Shown here one piece after another: positions 12,301 to 23,838 of a stretch of DNA of 64,000 nt. The notes below the pieces were generated by a model. The model searched no databases and was not told the origin of the DNA. It saw only the letters and a program-made list of their open reading frames with translations. The first letter of the stretch is position 1; the number at the start of each line of letters is the position of its first letter. Source of the DNA: Zopfochytrium polystomum (lineage: Eukaryota; Chytridiomycota; Chytridiomycetes; Chytridiales; Chytridiaceae); the NCBI GenBank assembly GCA_025765615.1, contig JAIVFJ010000284.1, forward strand, positions 1-64,000, read 5' to 3'. Position numbers and translations under genes: made by a program.

Positions 12301-12360
12301 GAAGCCTACACAGGCGACGACTCGCGGGCCTTTTTGGAAATGGATACTCCCTATCCCTAA
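9271..12360 (+). CDS. Crinkler-type P-loop NTPase fused to a REase-fold nuclease domain
   Basis: The protein is about 985 aa. Exon 1 is 9271-11070. A 57-bp GT-AG intron (11071-11127) removes the in-frame stop and joins, in phase 0, to the frame ending at 12360. A second possible intron (11203-11277, 75 bp) has good splice signals but keeps the frame, so it may be retained. Residues about 208-216 hold a Walker A motif (QTSGSGKS) and residues about 328-336 a Walker B-like motif (ALFVFDEAR). Near residue 750, VDLIIPV followed by LLVQVKNY fits the D...QxK pattern of restriction-endonuclease-fold domains. NTPase plus REase is the known architecture of Crinkler (CRN) effectors in oomycetes, chytrids and Glomeromycotina. 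No LxLFLAK translocation motif or signal peptide was seen. I chose ATG 9271 because the upstream in-frame extension looks like leader sequence. Its target and role are unknown. Confidence 0.72.
11071..11127 (+). other. Intron 1 of the Crinkler-like gene
   Basis: GTACTTG...AAAATAG, 57 bp, phase 0. Removing it joins the NTPase frame to the nuclease frame without any other change, which is the main reason for merging them into one gene. Confidence 0.7.
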
Positions 12361-13258
12361 AGCCGGCGAGATTCATTCTTTGGTTAATTTAAAAATCGCT
12401 GTTTGCATGTATCAACAACTATTCAACTTGGTTTCGCATCGAGATCAGTTTTTTGCAAGCCTTTTTATTGCGCACAGCACGTCGGAAAGGCGACGTGATT
12501 GGTGAACAAACAATAAATTGCATTTTACTCCCTCAAGAGAAACAGCGAAATAAATATCTTCAACTCAAGGTCGCAAAGAAAGTGGTGCTCACCCATTTGT
12601 TAAGAGTATCGTTCAAATTGTCGAGATTGTGAATATTTCTCGACAATCCGCAAAAAATAATCGGCGCGGGCACCAATGTGTGTTTGGTGGTTGGCGATCG
12701 TGGCTTTTGGATGCCATCTCCCGTCGATCGTTGGCGGGTGATATCTCAGCGGACTCAGCTCATTTCGGTGTGAAGGCAACGCTCCCCTCAAAGAGCCGGG
12801 TCAACTTATGGGCCTCCGGGCCCAAACAGTCATGAAAAGGCAATGGGAAATCAATGGATTGTCAGAGAAGGCACGACGATGGGTTCGATTCCACTGCACA
12901 GAACGGATGCCGCAATGTACCAGGACGAGCTCGAGAGTGGGGCGGTCAGCTGCTCGAAACGAGAACACCGAGCCCGCTTATGAGACACATGATTAACCAC
13001 TACTCAACCCCAGCTACAATGATGTCATCGTGTGGGTCTCATTAATGATGGTTTTTTCTTCTGCACTGCATGGTTTACTCAGTGTTTCGTCGCGGCGTGT
13101 GCCGAAAGATGCAGCTGCTAAAGAATCTCACCAGGTATTGAGGATAATCAGAACTCTAAAACATAGAATGTGATAATCTACGTGAAACAGTTGGCCAAGG
13201 AACCCCCCCCCCCCCCCCCCCCCCCCTTTTTTTTCCCCTCGAATCTAGCCACTTCACC
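12361..13258. other. Intergenic, no gene seen
   Basis: Only short overlapping frames on both strands. A C-run followed by a T-run (13203-13238) lies at the 3' end of the HET gene. Nothing else could be supported. Confidence 0.5.
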
Positions 13259-15394
13259 TCACGTCACCAGCACGTCCATGACGGCAAAGTCCTGCACAAT
13301 CGGAGGCGGCGACGCCGCCTCCACTTCCCCGGCCGCGGCGTCGCCGTACCGGAACACGTGGAACGTCGCCACCTTCTTGACAACCAAGGGCGCGGGACGG
13401 CCCTCCCCGTCGTTCTCCCCGGCGTCGCCGCCGCCGCCGACAACAACGCAGACAGCGTACACGTCGGCCAGGGCTGCGCCGAACGCGTGCAACGGGTCGT
13501 CAAAGTCGTTCCCGACGGCCGAGCCGGCGAGCACGAGCACGATCTGTCGGGCGGCGTCGACGGCCTCGCGGATGCGGCTGGCGTCGCCGGCGATGCCCGT
13601 CAAGGACGTGCGGGTTCGTCCGGCGGACGCGGCGGAAGCGTGGCAGAGGGGCTGCGGGTAGGCGATCTGGCCGCCGGCCGAGTATCCGCGGAAGGCGGCG
13701 GAGGCGGCGGCTTCGGCGAGGGCGGTGGCGTGCTGGGCGGCGGTGGTCAGGGCGGCGCGGGCGCGGGAGAAGATGGTTTGTTTGGGGGACGTCGGGGTTG
13801 CGGTTGGATCGGCGGCGGCGGCGGCGGCTGTGGCGAGGACTTGCTTCCGGGCCCAGGCGAGTAGCGCCGGGTTGGCGTTGATGCCGGCGGCCATGGCGGC
13901 GACGGACTCGGAGTAGAACACGTTGTCTTTTGTGAAGAATGCCGGCTCGCCGCAGTCGATTGTGGAGACCTGGACGACGGGCACCTGGCGCAGGAGCACG
14001 CCTGTGGGGGTGACGAGCGGGTTGACGTCGACGCGGGTGAAGCGGGCACCACGCGCGGCGTCGATGCGGAACGGGGGGTAGTCTGCCGCGGAGAAGTCGT
14101 CCTTCGAAAGAAACTCCTCGTGCTCGCGGTTGGTGCGGAGGAGACGTGTTCCGCCGGCGACAAAGAGGCCAGGCTGGAACCCGCCGAACCAGCTGAGCGT
14201 GTTTGCGCTGGTCGTGGTGGTTGCTGTCGCGGTTGCATCGGATTTCGCCCGCGGCGCGTCCGTGCCCTCTTCGTCATCATCGTGTTCCAGCGGTGCCAGC
14301 GAGACCAGGGAAAAGCTCTTCACGACCGCAGGGCCCAGTGCCTCGGCAAACTCTGCCGCAACCTGTTCAAACGGTTTCTGATAGTCTACAACCACCTTGT
14401 CCGCGTTGAAGACGTCCGGGCGATCCCGCGGCAGAAGGCCCAATATGCCGTACAGGCGGTCGACGGGGTATCTACACTCGCGAACGCTGGAGAGGAGCAG
14501 GGCTGTGCGGACGGACGCCTTGCGCACGGTGAGGGGCAGGAGCTGCAGTGCGACGCGGAACTGATGGCTTGCGGGGAGCGTTTTCCCGACGAGCATGGAC
14601 GACGCGGTCATCCACAAGACCGCGATGAGGTGGATGCGGGACACCCACTGGCCGCCCTGGAGTGGGTCGCTGGCGATCCCCGCATCGGCGTTCACGTGCA
14701 GTGCTGCCGTCGATCCATTCGACGGCGTCACCAATCGCGTCGTTGCGGTGGCCGTCCCTTCTGCCTGCGTTTTCGTTCCAGCGGGCACAAGGAAAAAGAG
14801 CTTGCTCGGCAGCACGCACTCCTGCAACGTCCACAGCCTCGTGAACCATCTCGCGACGACCGCGCCATGCGGTTTCAGGGGCAGGGCGGGCTTGCCGAGG
14901 ACGTCGAGAAAGACCCAGACGCACGCGGCGCGGGAGTAGTAGGCGCCCATCACGGCGACCTCCGCGGCCTTGTGCGCGTCACTGTCTTGGGGAATGCACA
15001 GGACGTCCATCCAGAGGTGGGTGAAGTGCGGGGCAGGGCGAGGGGCGGCGGGCTGTTTTGGCTGGCCGTCGTCGGCGTCGAGGACTGCCGCGCGGGCTGC
15101 ATAGATCGCGGCGAGGGCGTCGTTGAGTGCGGCGGGGGTACAGCTGGGAATTGGCCAAACGGACGAGAACGGAACGGTCGAAAGGTGTGCACCACCGCCG
15201 GAAGAATCGCGGGCGGCGGTGATTAGGGCGGCGGATGACCAGGGGACAACGACTTGCTGCTGCTGCTCCTTCCGTGTGGCGGCATCGGGGGCGGCGGCGG
15301 CGGCGGGCCACAGGTACGAGACGGCGGCGTAGGGCGGGGCATTGGCAAAGTCGTGCTCCTCAACGGCGTTCGTGAGGATGTTGAGGAGCCGCAT
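13259..15394 (-). CDS. HET-domain (heterokaryon incompatibility) protein
   Basis: 711 aa from the ATG at 15394, uninterrupted. The frame stays open further upstream, but that part is low-complexity and includes the GA repeat, so I start at MRLLNIL. The N-terminal third is a HET domain: AVSYLWP near residue 22 (the usual AxSYxWG), LWMDVLCIPQD near 125 (the W-D-x-C-I-x-Q signature), then the YYSRAACVWVFLD helix and WFTRLWTLQECVLPSK near 190. The RYPVDRLYGILGLLP segment that commonly follows HET domains is also present. HET proteins trigger cell death after non-self recognition in filamentous Ascomycota. In other fungi the role is mostly inferred. The C-terminal half is alanine-rich with no domain recognised. 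Confidence 0.9.
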   Translation of the reverse strand: MRLLNILTNAVEEHDFANAPPYAAVSYLWPAAAAAPDAATRKEQQQQVVVPWSSAALITAARDSSGGGAHLSTVPFSSVWPIPSCTPAALNDALAAIYAARAAVLDADDGQPKQPAAPRPAPHFTHLWMDVLCIPQDSDAHKAAEVAVMGAYYSRAACVWVFLDVLGKPALPLKPHGAVVARWFTRLWTLQECVLPSKLFFLVPAGTKTQAEGTATATTRLVTPSNGSTAALHVNADAGIASDPLQGGQWVSRIHLIAVLWMTASSMLVGKTLPASHQFRVALQLLPLTVRKASVRTALLLSSVRECRYPVDRLYGILGLLPRDRPDVFNADKVVVDYQKPFEQVAAEFAEALGPAVVKSFSLVSLAPLEHDDDEEGTDAPRAKSDATATATTTTSANTLSWFGGFQPGLFVAGGTRLLRTNREHEEFLSKDDFSAADYPPFRIDAARGARFTRVDVNPLVTPTGVLLRQVPVVQVSTIDCGEPAFFTKDNVFYSESVAAMAAGINANPALLAWARKQVLATAAAAAADPTATPTSPKQTIFSRARAALTTAAQHATALAEAAASAAFRGYSAGGQIAYPQPLCHASAASAGRTRTSLTGIAGDASRIREAVDAARQIVLVLAGSAVGNDFDDPLHAFGAALADVYAVCVVVGGGGDAGENDGEGRPAPLVVKKVATFHVFRYGDAAAGEVEAASPPPIVQDFAVMDVLVT

Positions 15395-15464
15395 GACTCG
15401 TTTGTGGTTGTTGTTGTGGTTGACGTTGTTGTTGTTGTTTTTCTTCTTGTCTTTATTAATACCT

Positions 15465-15512
15465 GCGGAGAGAGAGAGAGAGAGAGACAGAGAGAGAGAC
15501 AGAGAAGAGAGA
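15465..15512. repeat. (GA)n microsatellite
   Basis: An interrupted GAGAGA/GACA run just upstream of the HET gene start, probably in its promoter or leader. Confidence 0.85.
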
Positions 15513-15689
15513 ATAGACACAGAGAGACACACCGTCTGTTTGTTTACTTTACTCCCGCGGATCGGATGTGGAAAAGCACCTTTCAAATCCAAATGGGAAA
15601 AGGCTTTTCGGCCCCTCACACGTGTGCATGCACCTAATACCAACAAGTAAACATGCCCGCTCTCACAAATCACCCACCGCTGACCTTAA

Positions 15690-17960
15690 TCCCTACACAC
15701 CAAGCTACCCCATCTCCTTAAACTTAAACCCCGGCAGCGACCCGCATCGGTACCCTTTCGAGCCGAGGGCGTTGCACTCCTTGACAAGCTTCTGGCGCGT
15801 CCAACCCATCGGACTCGGCGCTCGTAAGTATCAGGGTACCTGCTGTTGCAGCAAAATCGATGCGAAGGTTGTCTTGATTTTCCAAGAGCGTTTGTGCAAC
15901 GTGTTGATGTTTTCACAGCGAGTGACAGTGACGATATCGAAATGAGTGCAAATCGAACGATCGACAAGAAAAATAATGAGGAAAAATCCCCGACTCACAT
16001 TGATGCCTTGACGTTGGCAGCCCAACCTGCACAACAGCCGTAACCGGGGGAAACTATAACCCATACCCGGGATCAACGACGTTTACATAAACGCGGATTT
16101 TGCCGCCTTGAACTTTGCAGCGGCTTACGTTTCATCTTGGAGCGCTCTGCTGTCGGACTTCCAACCAGAGACATCCTTGAAATCCGACACGCTTTCAAAC
16201 ATATCCGCAGCGAGAGACGTGCCTCATAAGTTCGAAAGTAAAGCACAACCTTGCAGGGGGTCCCCCGTGAGTAGTTTGAGTAGCGAGCAAACGAGAGGAA
16301 AAGTGTCGATCCATTCGGCGGTGATCATGTGCTGGGATATAGAGTCCTTGGAGCGCTGCGTTACCGAGTCGTGGGTGCCGATGATTTTGCGATCGCGTAC
16401 GAGCGCAATCTTGGCGACAACTTGGACACCGTGGATGAGCGTGTCCGCGAATACAAGGGACTGGCGCGGTATCTTTTTCCGATCGGGTAAATCACTCAAA
16501 ACCAAGCAGGATCCCAAATTCGACCGGCGTTGTCGAGTACGAACAAGGAAATATTGCTCAGTATGGACGAGAGGAAGGAAGTTTTCAAGAGATCCAGTTG
16601 CCGATCGGGATAGGCGACGATGATGTCGAAACGGTCGGCTGGGTCTTTCGAGCGGAGCAACGTCACGAACATTCCACCTCACCAATCATTAACTCACCAG
16701 TCTTCGCCTTTCATGATTTTTGGCAGCGTCTTTGCCAAAAATGCTGACAGCTTAACGTCCGCTCCGACCATCTCCTTTATGGCGTCGAGCGTCAGCGCGC
16801 AAAGTAATCTTTGTGTAGCGAGACCGTCGAAGCTATCGCAACGCAGCGAGGGCGCATCGAACGGTGTTGATGGCACAGAAAAAGTCGGCTAAGGAACGAG
16901 AGGTTCCGGCTGGGCGGACGGAGTCGGTTCGCGGGCCAGGGACTCGGTCGCGACCGCGTCTGCGCCGACGGCCCTCATCTGATTTTTACGCCGGGGGGGT
17001 GTGACGAGGGCTGTCTGGGACGTTTGCGGGCAGTCGTCGACGCGGACGCTGAGGACGAGGACGAAGACGACGACGGTGCCAACGGTGCAATAGTCGGCTT
17101 AGGATTTGCCAGCTGCGGTCGTCGGGACGGCGTCTGCCCCGGGAACTGCGAATCAGTAGTTCCGACTGCATCGGCGCCGACAGAATCTTGTTGCTCCTTG
17201 GGCCGCTGGGGTGCCGAGGACTGTGGGCGGATGTTCTTGATCGCCTGCGACGCGGTGTTCGACGAGGAGGAAAAGGAGGAAGAGGAAGTTTTCGTCGACG
17301 ATCCAACAGCTGGCATTGGAACGGGCGGCATCGGCTTCCGGGCTTTCGAACCGGTTGTTGCGGCCTCGTCGGAGCCGACGGAATTCGGTTGCTTGTTCTG
17401 CTAGTGGAGAGCAGAGGCCCGTGCGCCGACGGACGAAGACGCGGTGCCGGATGATGGAGCGGGGACAAAGGGCGGCCGCGTTGTCGATCTCTGATCTCTG
17501 AGGCTGCAGGCGCGGTGGTTCCGCCCGCCGGTTGCTCCTTGTGCTGGCCGAGAGCGGAGGACCTTTTGGGCGATTGTTACGGGTCGGTTGGCGGGCGTGA
17601 GCACCGCCAGACGCGGCCGCAGCCGCAGCCGCAGCGCCTCGTCCTTGCTGCGGTCGACCTCCTACACCGTTTCCCGTCTCTTGTTCGGGTCCGCCATTTC
17701 TTTCGTCTTTTTCAGACAAGGCGCTTTCCGAAGTGGTCAGTGACAAGGCACCATAACCGAAAACCCAAGGTCGTATTCGTGGATGCCATAGATCAAACAT
17801 CACAAGCGCGCTATAAACCCGAAACAAGTCCAAGTATACAAGCGCGAGCGCAGCCTGTTTTTTCCACTTTGAGAGTGGCCGATACCCATGCACGCTTGCG
17901 CCGATTCGGGGTGACAATTTGGTGCGGCAGCTGGGGAGGGCTACTACCATGGTTCCAACT
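15690..17960 (-). other. Unresolved probable multi-exon locus, minus strand
   Basis: Several minus-strand frames have protein-like composition but do not join simply. 17153-17950 is followed by a Ser/Ala/Pro-rich frame at 16975-17331, then a 60-codon frame at 16694-16876 ending at a consensus GTGAGT donor, then 16224-16685. Plus-strand frames over 16.3-16.6 kb also look partly protein-like. I found no domain and could not derive a consistent splice path; one junction near 16640-16700 would need a frameshift. It may be a gene with unusual splicing or a decaying one. Confidence 0.3.
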
Positions 17961-18439
17961 GTGAGTGCCGCTGGTAACTCTGTCCAAAAGTGGGGCCTTT
18001 ACGTCCGCGTGTTCTCTATACTGTTTTCGTGACAAGCCGTTGTCGAACACAACGACATGGAAGTAGGAGCACGCGCCGCTCCCATAGCAAACCGCCGCTG
18101 CGCCGGAGCAAGCGATGAGTCGGGGCTCCTGCGTGCTTGTTGGAGCTCTTATTGCACGCGATGGCCCTGCTTGAATGCTCGTTTTGCTCGTCCGAAAATA
18201 TGCTGTTTGCAGGAGGATAGAAGAGAATCTTGTCCGAGAACAGAGAGAGTTCTTGCTTTCGGGGAGGCGCACTGGGCAGGGGGGCTTGGCTCAGCACAGG
18301 CGGGCGACAGAGAAAGGGTGATTGCCGCCTCCACCCAACCACCGCCCACACGAAGCCACAAAAATTTTTCCAGATTCCAAACGTGCTTTGCCTGTCTTTT
18401 TTCATCCAAAGAGGAAGCGCGTCCAAGTCAGACCTTGAG

Positions 18440-18495
18440 TCAGTCAGTCAGTCTGTCTGTCTGTCTGTCTGTCAGCCTGTCTGTCTGCCTGCCTC
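18440..18495. repeat. (TCTG)n / TCAG microsatellite
   Basis: Tetranucleotide run in the leader upstream of the secreted protein gene at 18744. Confidence 0.8.
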
Positions 18496-18743
18496 CCCAT
18501 CTCCAGATTTCAGCTTTCAATGCCTCTCTCTTCAATCGATTAATTATCGAAAATGCGCAAACTCCACCCAACCATCAAGAGCTCCACCCAACTTACCGAC
18601 GCCACCTCCCCCTCCCCAACCCAATAAAAGCGCCCAGCGACGGAAACCCGAGAGACCAGTCAAAAACCCACTTACCATCCCAGTCCCTCCTCAACGCAGC
18701 CAACCCCCCGCTCTTCTCCCGCAACAGCCAAAGAAAAAAAGCC

Positions 18744-19361
18744 ATGCTCTTCACCTTCACCTCCTCCTTCGCCGCAGCCGCCGCGGCCCTAGCCCTCTCC
18801 CTCATGTCCTCGCCAACCCCCGCTGCCGCGACCCCCGCCCCGGTCTGGATGTGGGTGGCAGAAGACGCAGCGCCGGCGGGCGGCTTCAACAGCGACGCCA
18901 ACCGCGCGGCTGCGGCCGCCGCGGCTCCCGCCGCGCCCTACTGCAACATGCCGGACCGGGGGGCGCCGATCGTTGTGCCCGTGGACGAGTCGGGCAAGCC
19001 GTTGGTCAAGACGTACGCGGACGCGCAGTCGTACTGCAAGGCATACTTTTACGCGCTGTCGCCGAACGACAGCGGATTCAACGAGGTGCTGGGAAGGCTG
19101 ATGGACAAGTGCGGCGTGGGCAAGGCCTGGTAAGTTTTTTTTTTTTTTCTTTTTCCCTTTCGCACCTTCTGATCTGTAACCTCCTTCCGCCTTTCCGCAC
19201 ACCACAGGATCGGCTCGTACGAAAAGGAAAAGTTTACGTACCCGCTCTTCATCATGCCCAAGTCGTACCCCGACCCAGAGTACGGATACGGCATTTACGC
19301 CAACATCAAGGGCGACGACCGGCTGCCGTTCATCTGCACCACCAGCGCAAACTTTGCATGA
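18744..19361 (+). CDS. Small secreted protein (hypothetical)
   Basis: 179 aa from two exons: 18744-19129 and 19208-19361. The intron (19130-19207) runs GTAAGT...CACAG, with a T-run after the donor. Residues 1 to about 29 form a clear signal peptide (basic-free MLFTF start, long Ala/Leu core, AAA cleavage area). The mature part has an Ala-rich spacer and then a domain with at least four cysteines (PYCNMPD, SYCKAYF, DKCGVGKAW, PFICTTS), which could form two disulfides. I recognise no family. Size, signal and cysteines fit a small secreted wall or effector-like protein. The frame ends cleanly at TGA 19359-19361. Confidence 0.65.
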
Positions 19362-21019
<1,658 letters not shown>

Positions 21020-23430
21020 ATGTCCTCATCCGACTGCGCGATCGTCCAGGCGGCGTTCCCGTCCATCAACTTTGGGTCGTACGTGTTTGACGCACTCGCC
21101 ACTGTCCCCCCATCCCCTATATTTCTTTGGGATAAGCGTAGACTTTCTCCCCCTTACGTTCAACAACATCACCCCACGCTCCCCCTCCTCCCTTCCTTAG
21201 CGACTGCTGCAGTTACTCGGCCAACAGCGGCGACGGCTCCGTGACATGCCAGGGCGGGCGGGTGACGCAGCTCGCACTGACTAATATGGGGCTATCGGGA
21301 ACGGTGCCGTCTGCAACGCTGTCGGGGCTGACGGCCTTGCAGAGGCTGTGAGTACCAGTCCTGGGTGATGGCGGTTTGGTGGTTGGTTGTGGGGACCACT
21401 GTGGCGTGTGTCTGTGTCTGAGAAGCTTCCTTCCGTCCTCCCCTTACACCCAAACAGCACGCTCAACCGCAACGCGTTCACCGGCGGCTTCCCGGACGGT
21501 ATCTCGAACATGCAATACCTCCAAGAGATGTGCGGGGTTGACAGCTTTCGCTTTGCTTCTTCCTTTTTCCTTTTTTTTTTGTTTGCGAGTCTCTCCACGC
21601 CCTCTCTTACCTACCCCCCTTGCCCCAGAAACCTATCGGGCAACAACCAGCTGACGGGACCGATCCCCGACATCTTTGGCTCGACGCCGAACCTGGTCAC
21701 CTTGTGGGTTGACCTTATTTCTTTTTGCTCGCTTCGCCCCGCCTCCCCAGCAATGTTCTCAATACCTTGCTTACCGCACCAACAACACCTCCCCACCGCC
21801 ACCCTCTTCCCCGCGCGTGGTCGCAATTCCCCCACGACGCCGCCCGTCAGCGATATTGGGTACTGCAGCTTCACGGGACCGATCCCGGCGTCCCTCGGGA
21901 CGGCGCTGCAGCTGCAGCGAATGTGAGTCCTTCGACTATCTTTGACAACAACAAAAAAAAAATGGCCACGAAACCCCGGATTTCCAAAGGAACCAACCCC
22001 CCCCGCGCGCTCATTCATTTTCAACTCTCCAGGTACATGAACGACAACCATCTGTACGGCAGCGTGCCGGCGGCGATCGGCAGCCTGCCGGTGCTGAACC
22101 TGTTTGGGTCGACGGGACGTGGTACGTAAACGTTGGTCCCCGCGTACAATGTCGACGGAGGGACAGGAACGACCAGCGAAGCTAACCGCCTCACCAACAA
22201 AAACCATAATCTCAAGCGTGGACACCACGAACCTCCCCGGCCGCATCCCATCGCTTGATCACCTTCGGTAAGAAGAAAGGAAAACAGTTCCCAAAAGCCC
22301 TTTCCACAAAACTAAAGAAGAAAAAAAACACGCTACCTCGACCCGTCCGGTACATCCCCCCCCAAAGATCCACGCCCGCCGCAGCCGACTGCGCCATCGT
22401 CAGCGCCTCGCTGCTCTCCGTGCAGCAGCAGCAGCAGCAGCAGCAGCAGACCGCAACAACAACAACAACAACAGGCGACGGCACGGCGTCCTCGTCGCCG
22501 CCGTCGCCGTCCTCGCCGTCGCCGTTGTCGTCGGGCGGGTCCGCGACGAGCAGCAGCGGCGGCGGCCCTGCGACGAGTGCGGGGCAGGTGGGGAGCGGCG
22601 GCGGGGGCGGTGCGACGGCGACAGCGACGACGACGGTGCGGGACGCCGGGGTCGGCGGCGGTGGCGGCGGGGGCGGGGGTCCGTCGGCGGCAGTGGTGGC
22701 GGCGGCGGCGGGTGCGTCCGGGGTGGCGGTAGCGATGGCGGTAGTTGCGGGGGTGGTTTTGGTGCGGCGGGGGCGGCGGCGGCGGCGGTTTCTTGCGAAG
22801 ACGGCGGCGGCGACGACCATGACGGCGGGGGCCGGGGGTGGGGGTGGGGGCGGGGGCGGGCAGTGGGAGGTTGTTTCGGTGGTGGCGGGTGGGGCGGCGG
22901 GGAGGCGGAGCAGCGGCGGCGAGGGTGCGGCGGGAGTCGGTGGAGGAGGAGGAGGAGGTGTGGGCGAGTGGGGGGGCGGGTGGCCGGCGGGGCCGGCGGC
23001 TGCTGCGGGGTTCGACGACGGGCGCGGGGGTGGGTGGGCGGCGCCGCCGCCGTCGGTGACGCACAAGGCTGTTGACGCGGCCGTCAAGCCGTGGGGTGTG
23101 GACGCGGCGGCGGCGGGGCCGGGGGGTGGTGGCCGCGAGGCGGTGGCGTTCCTGCTACCGTTGTACCGTTCTTCTGGCGACGGCAGCGGCGGCGGGGCTG
23201 GCGCGGGCGGGTCTCCTGGCGGTGCGTCGCAGGGCGCGGATAAGAAGAAGTTAAAGGAGAAGGATAGTGCTATTGCGGTGGGTGGCGGGGTGGTGATGGT
23301 TGGTGGGACTGTGCGAGCGTCGTCGGATGGAGTGTTTGAGCTCCCTGCGTACGCCGAGGTAGATGGAGCAAGTGGTGGTGGCAATGGTGGTGGTGGACTG
23401 GGCGTACTCGCCCGCGGTGGCGCCCGTTAG
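21020..23430 (+). CDS. Transmembrane leucine-rich-repeat protein
   Basis: About 535 aa from eight exons, approximately 21020-21078, 21201-21347, 21458-21529, 21630-21704, 21851-21922, 22033-22101, 22217-22267 and 22368-23430. All seven introns are phase 2. The N-terminus has the DCAIVQAAFPSI...DCCSY pair typical of the cap that precedes plant-type LRRs. Five or six LRRs follow (for example NQLTGPIPDIFGS, CSFTGPIPASLGT, NHLYGSVPAAIGS). The last exon encodes a Gln run, a long Ser/Gly-rich stalk, one hydrophobic helix (VAVAMAVVAGVVLV) with a basic RRGRRRRR stop-transfer, and a disordered Gly-rich tail. There is no kinase domain. ATG 21020 gives little or no signal peptide, so an upstream exon may be missing. 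The donor of intron 6 (GTTTGG) is weak. Function is probably cell-surface recognition, by inference. Confidence 0.72.
22422..22450 (+). repeat. (CAG)n run coding polyglutamine
   Basis: About nine CAG units encode a Gln tract between the LRRs and the Ser/Gly stalk of the LRR protein. Confidence 0.85.
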
Positions 23431-23838
23431 CTGCGTTGCGCGGGTGGAATAACGTGAGTGTTGGTGGTCGCGGAGGAATGGGAATGTGCTTTACCTGTCG
23501 AGCTTGCCAAACGATGGATGGTCTTGCCCGATCTTTTTCTTTTTTTTTTTTTTTTTCATCCCTCTCTTGTTCTAGCACCCTTTATTACCTTCTTTTCCTT
23601 TTGGATTGAGTGGATCTCAAGTTCATGTTTTGAAAATCGAGATAACGTACAACAGTCCTTAGTTCTTTATTTCCCTCCAAGGGGGGCCACAAGTACGGGG
23701 GACAAATGATTTTGCTCACCAAAATGGGAAGCTTGCCGATGAAAGATGTGCACTGGACCGAAGAGAGGTGTCGCACAGCGGCAAGATGCTCACTCCCAGT
23801 GAAAGGTAAAGAAGTATAGCTCCTCAAGCCCACGCAAA
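23431..23838. other. Convergent 3' intergenic gap
   Basis: It lies between the 3' ends of the LRR gene (+) and the 23839-25323 gene (-) and contains a T-run. No gene was seen. Confidence 0.5.

Noticed and set aside
12880..12910. tRNA-like B box (GGTTCGATTCC)
   Set aside because: The T-stem around it does not pair (two or three mismatches in five) and no A box or acceptor stem lies at the right distance upstream.
15254..15650. Plus frames over the GA repeat
   Set aside because: Low-complexity artefacts antisense to the HET gene start.
18016..18426. Overlapping frames upstream of the secreted protein gene
   Set aside because: They overlap the promoter and leader with TCTG repeats. No domain and no clear splice to a neighbour.
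22212..23384. 390-codon Pro/Ala-rich minus frame
   Set aside because: It is the antisense of the GC-rich last exon of the LRR gene. The plus strand has the LRR exons leading into it and a membrane helix.
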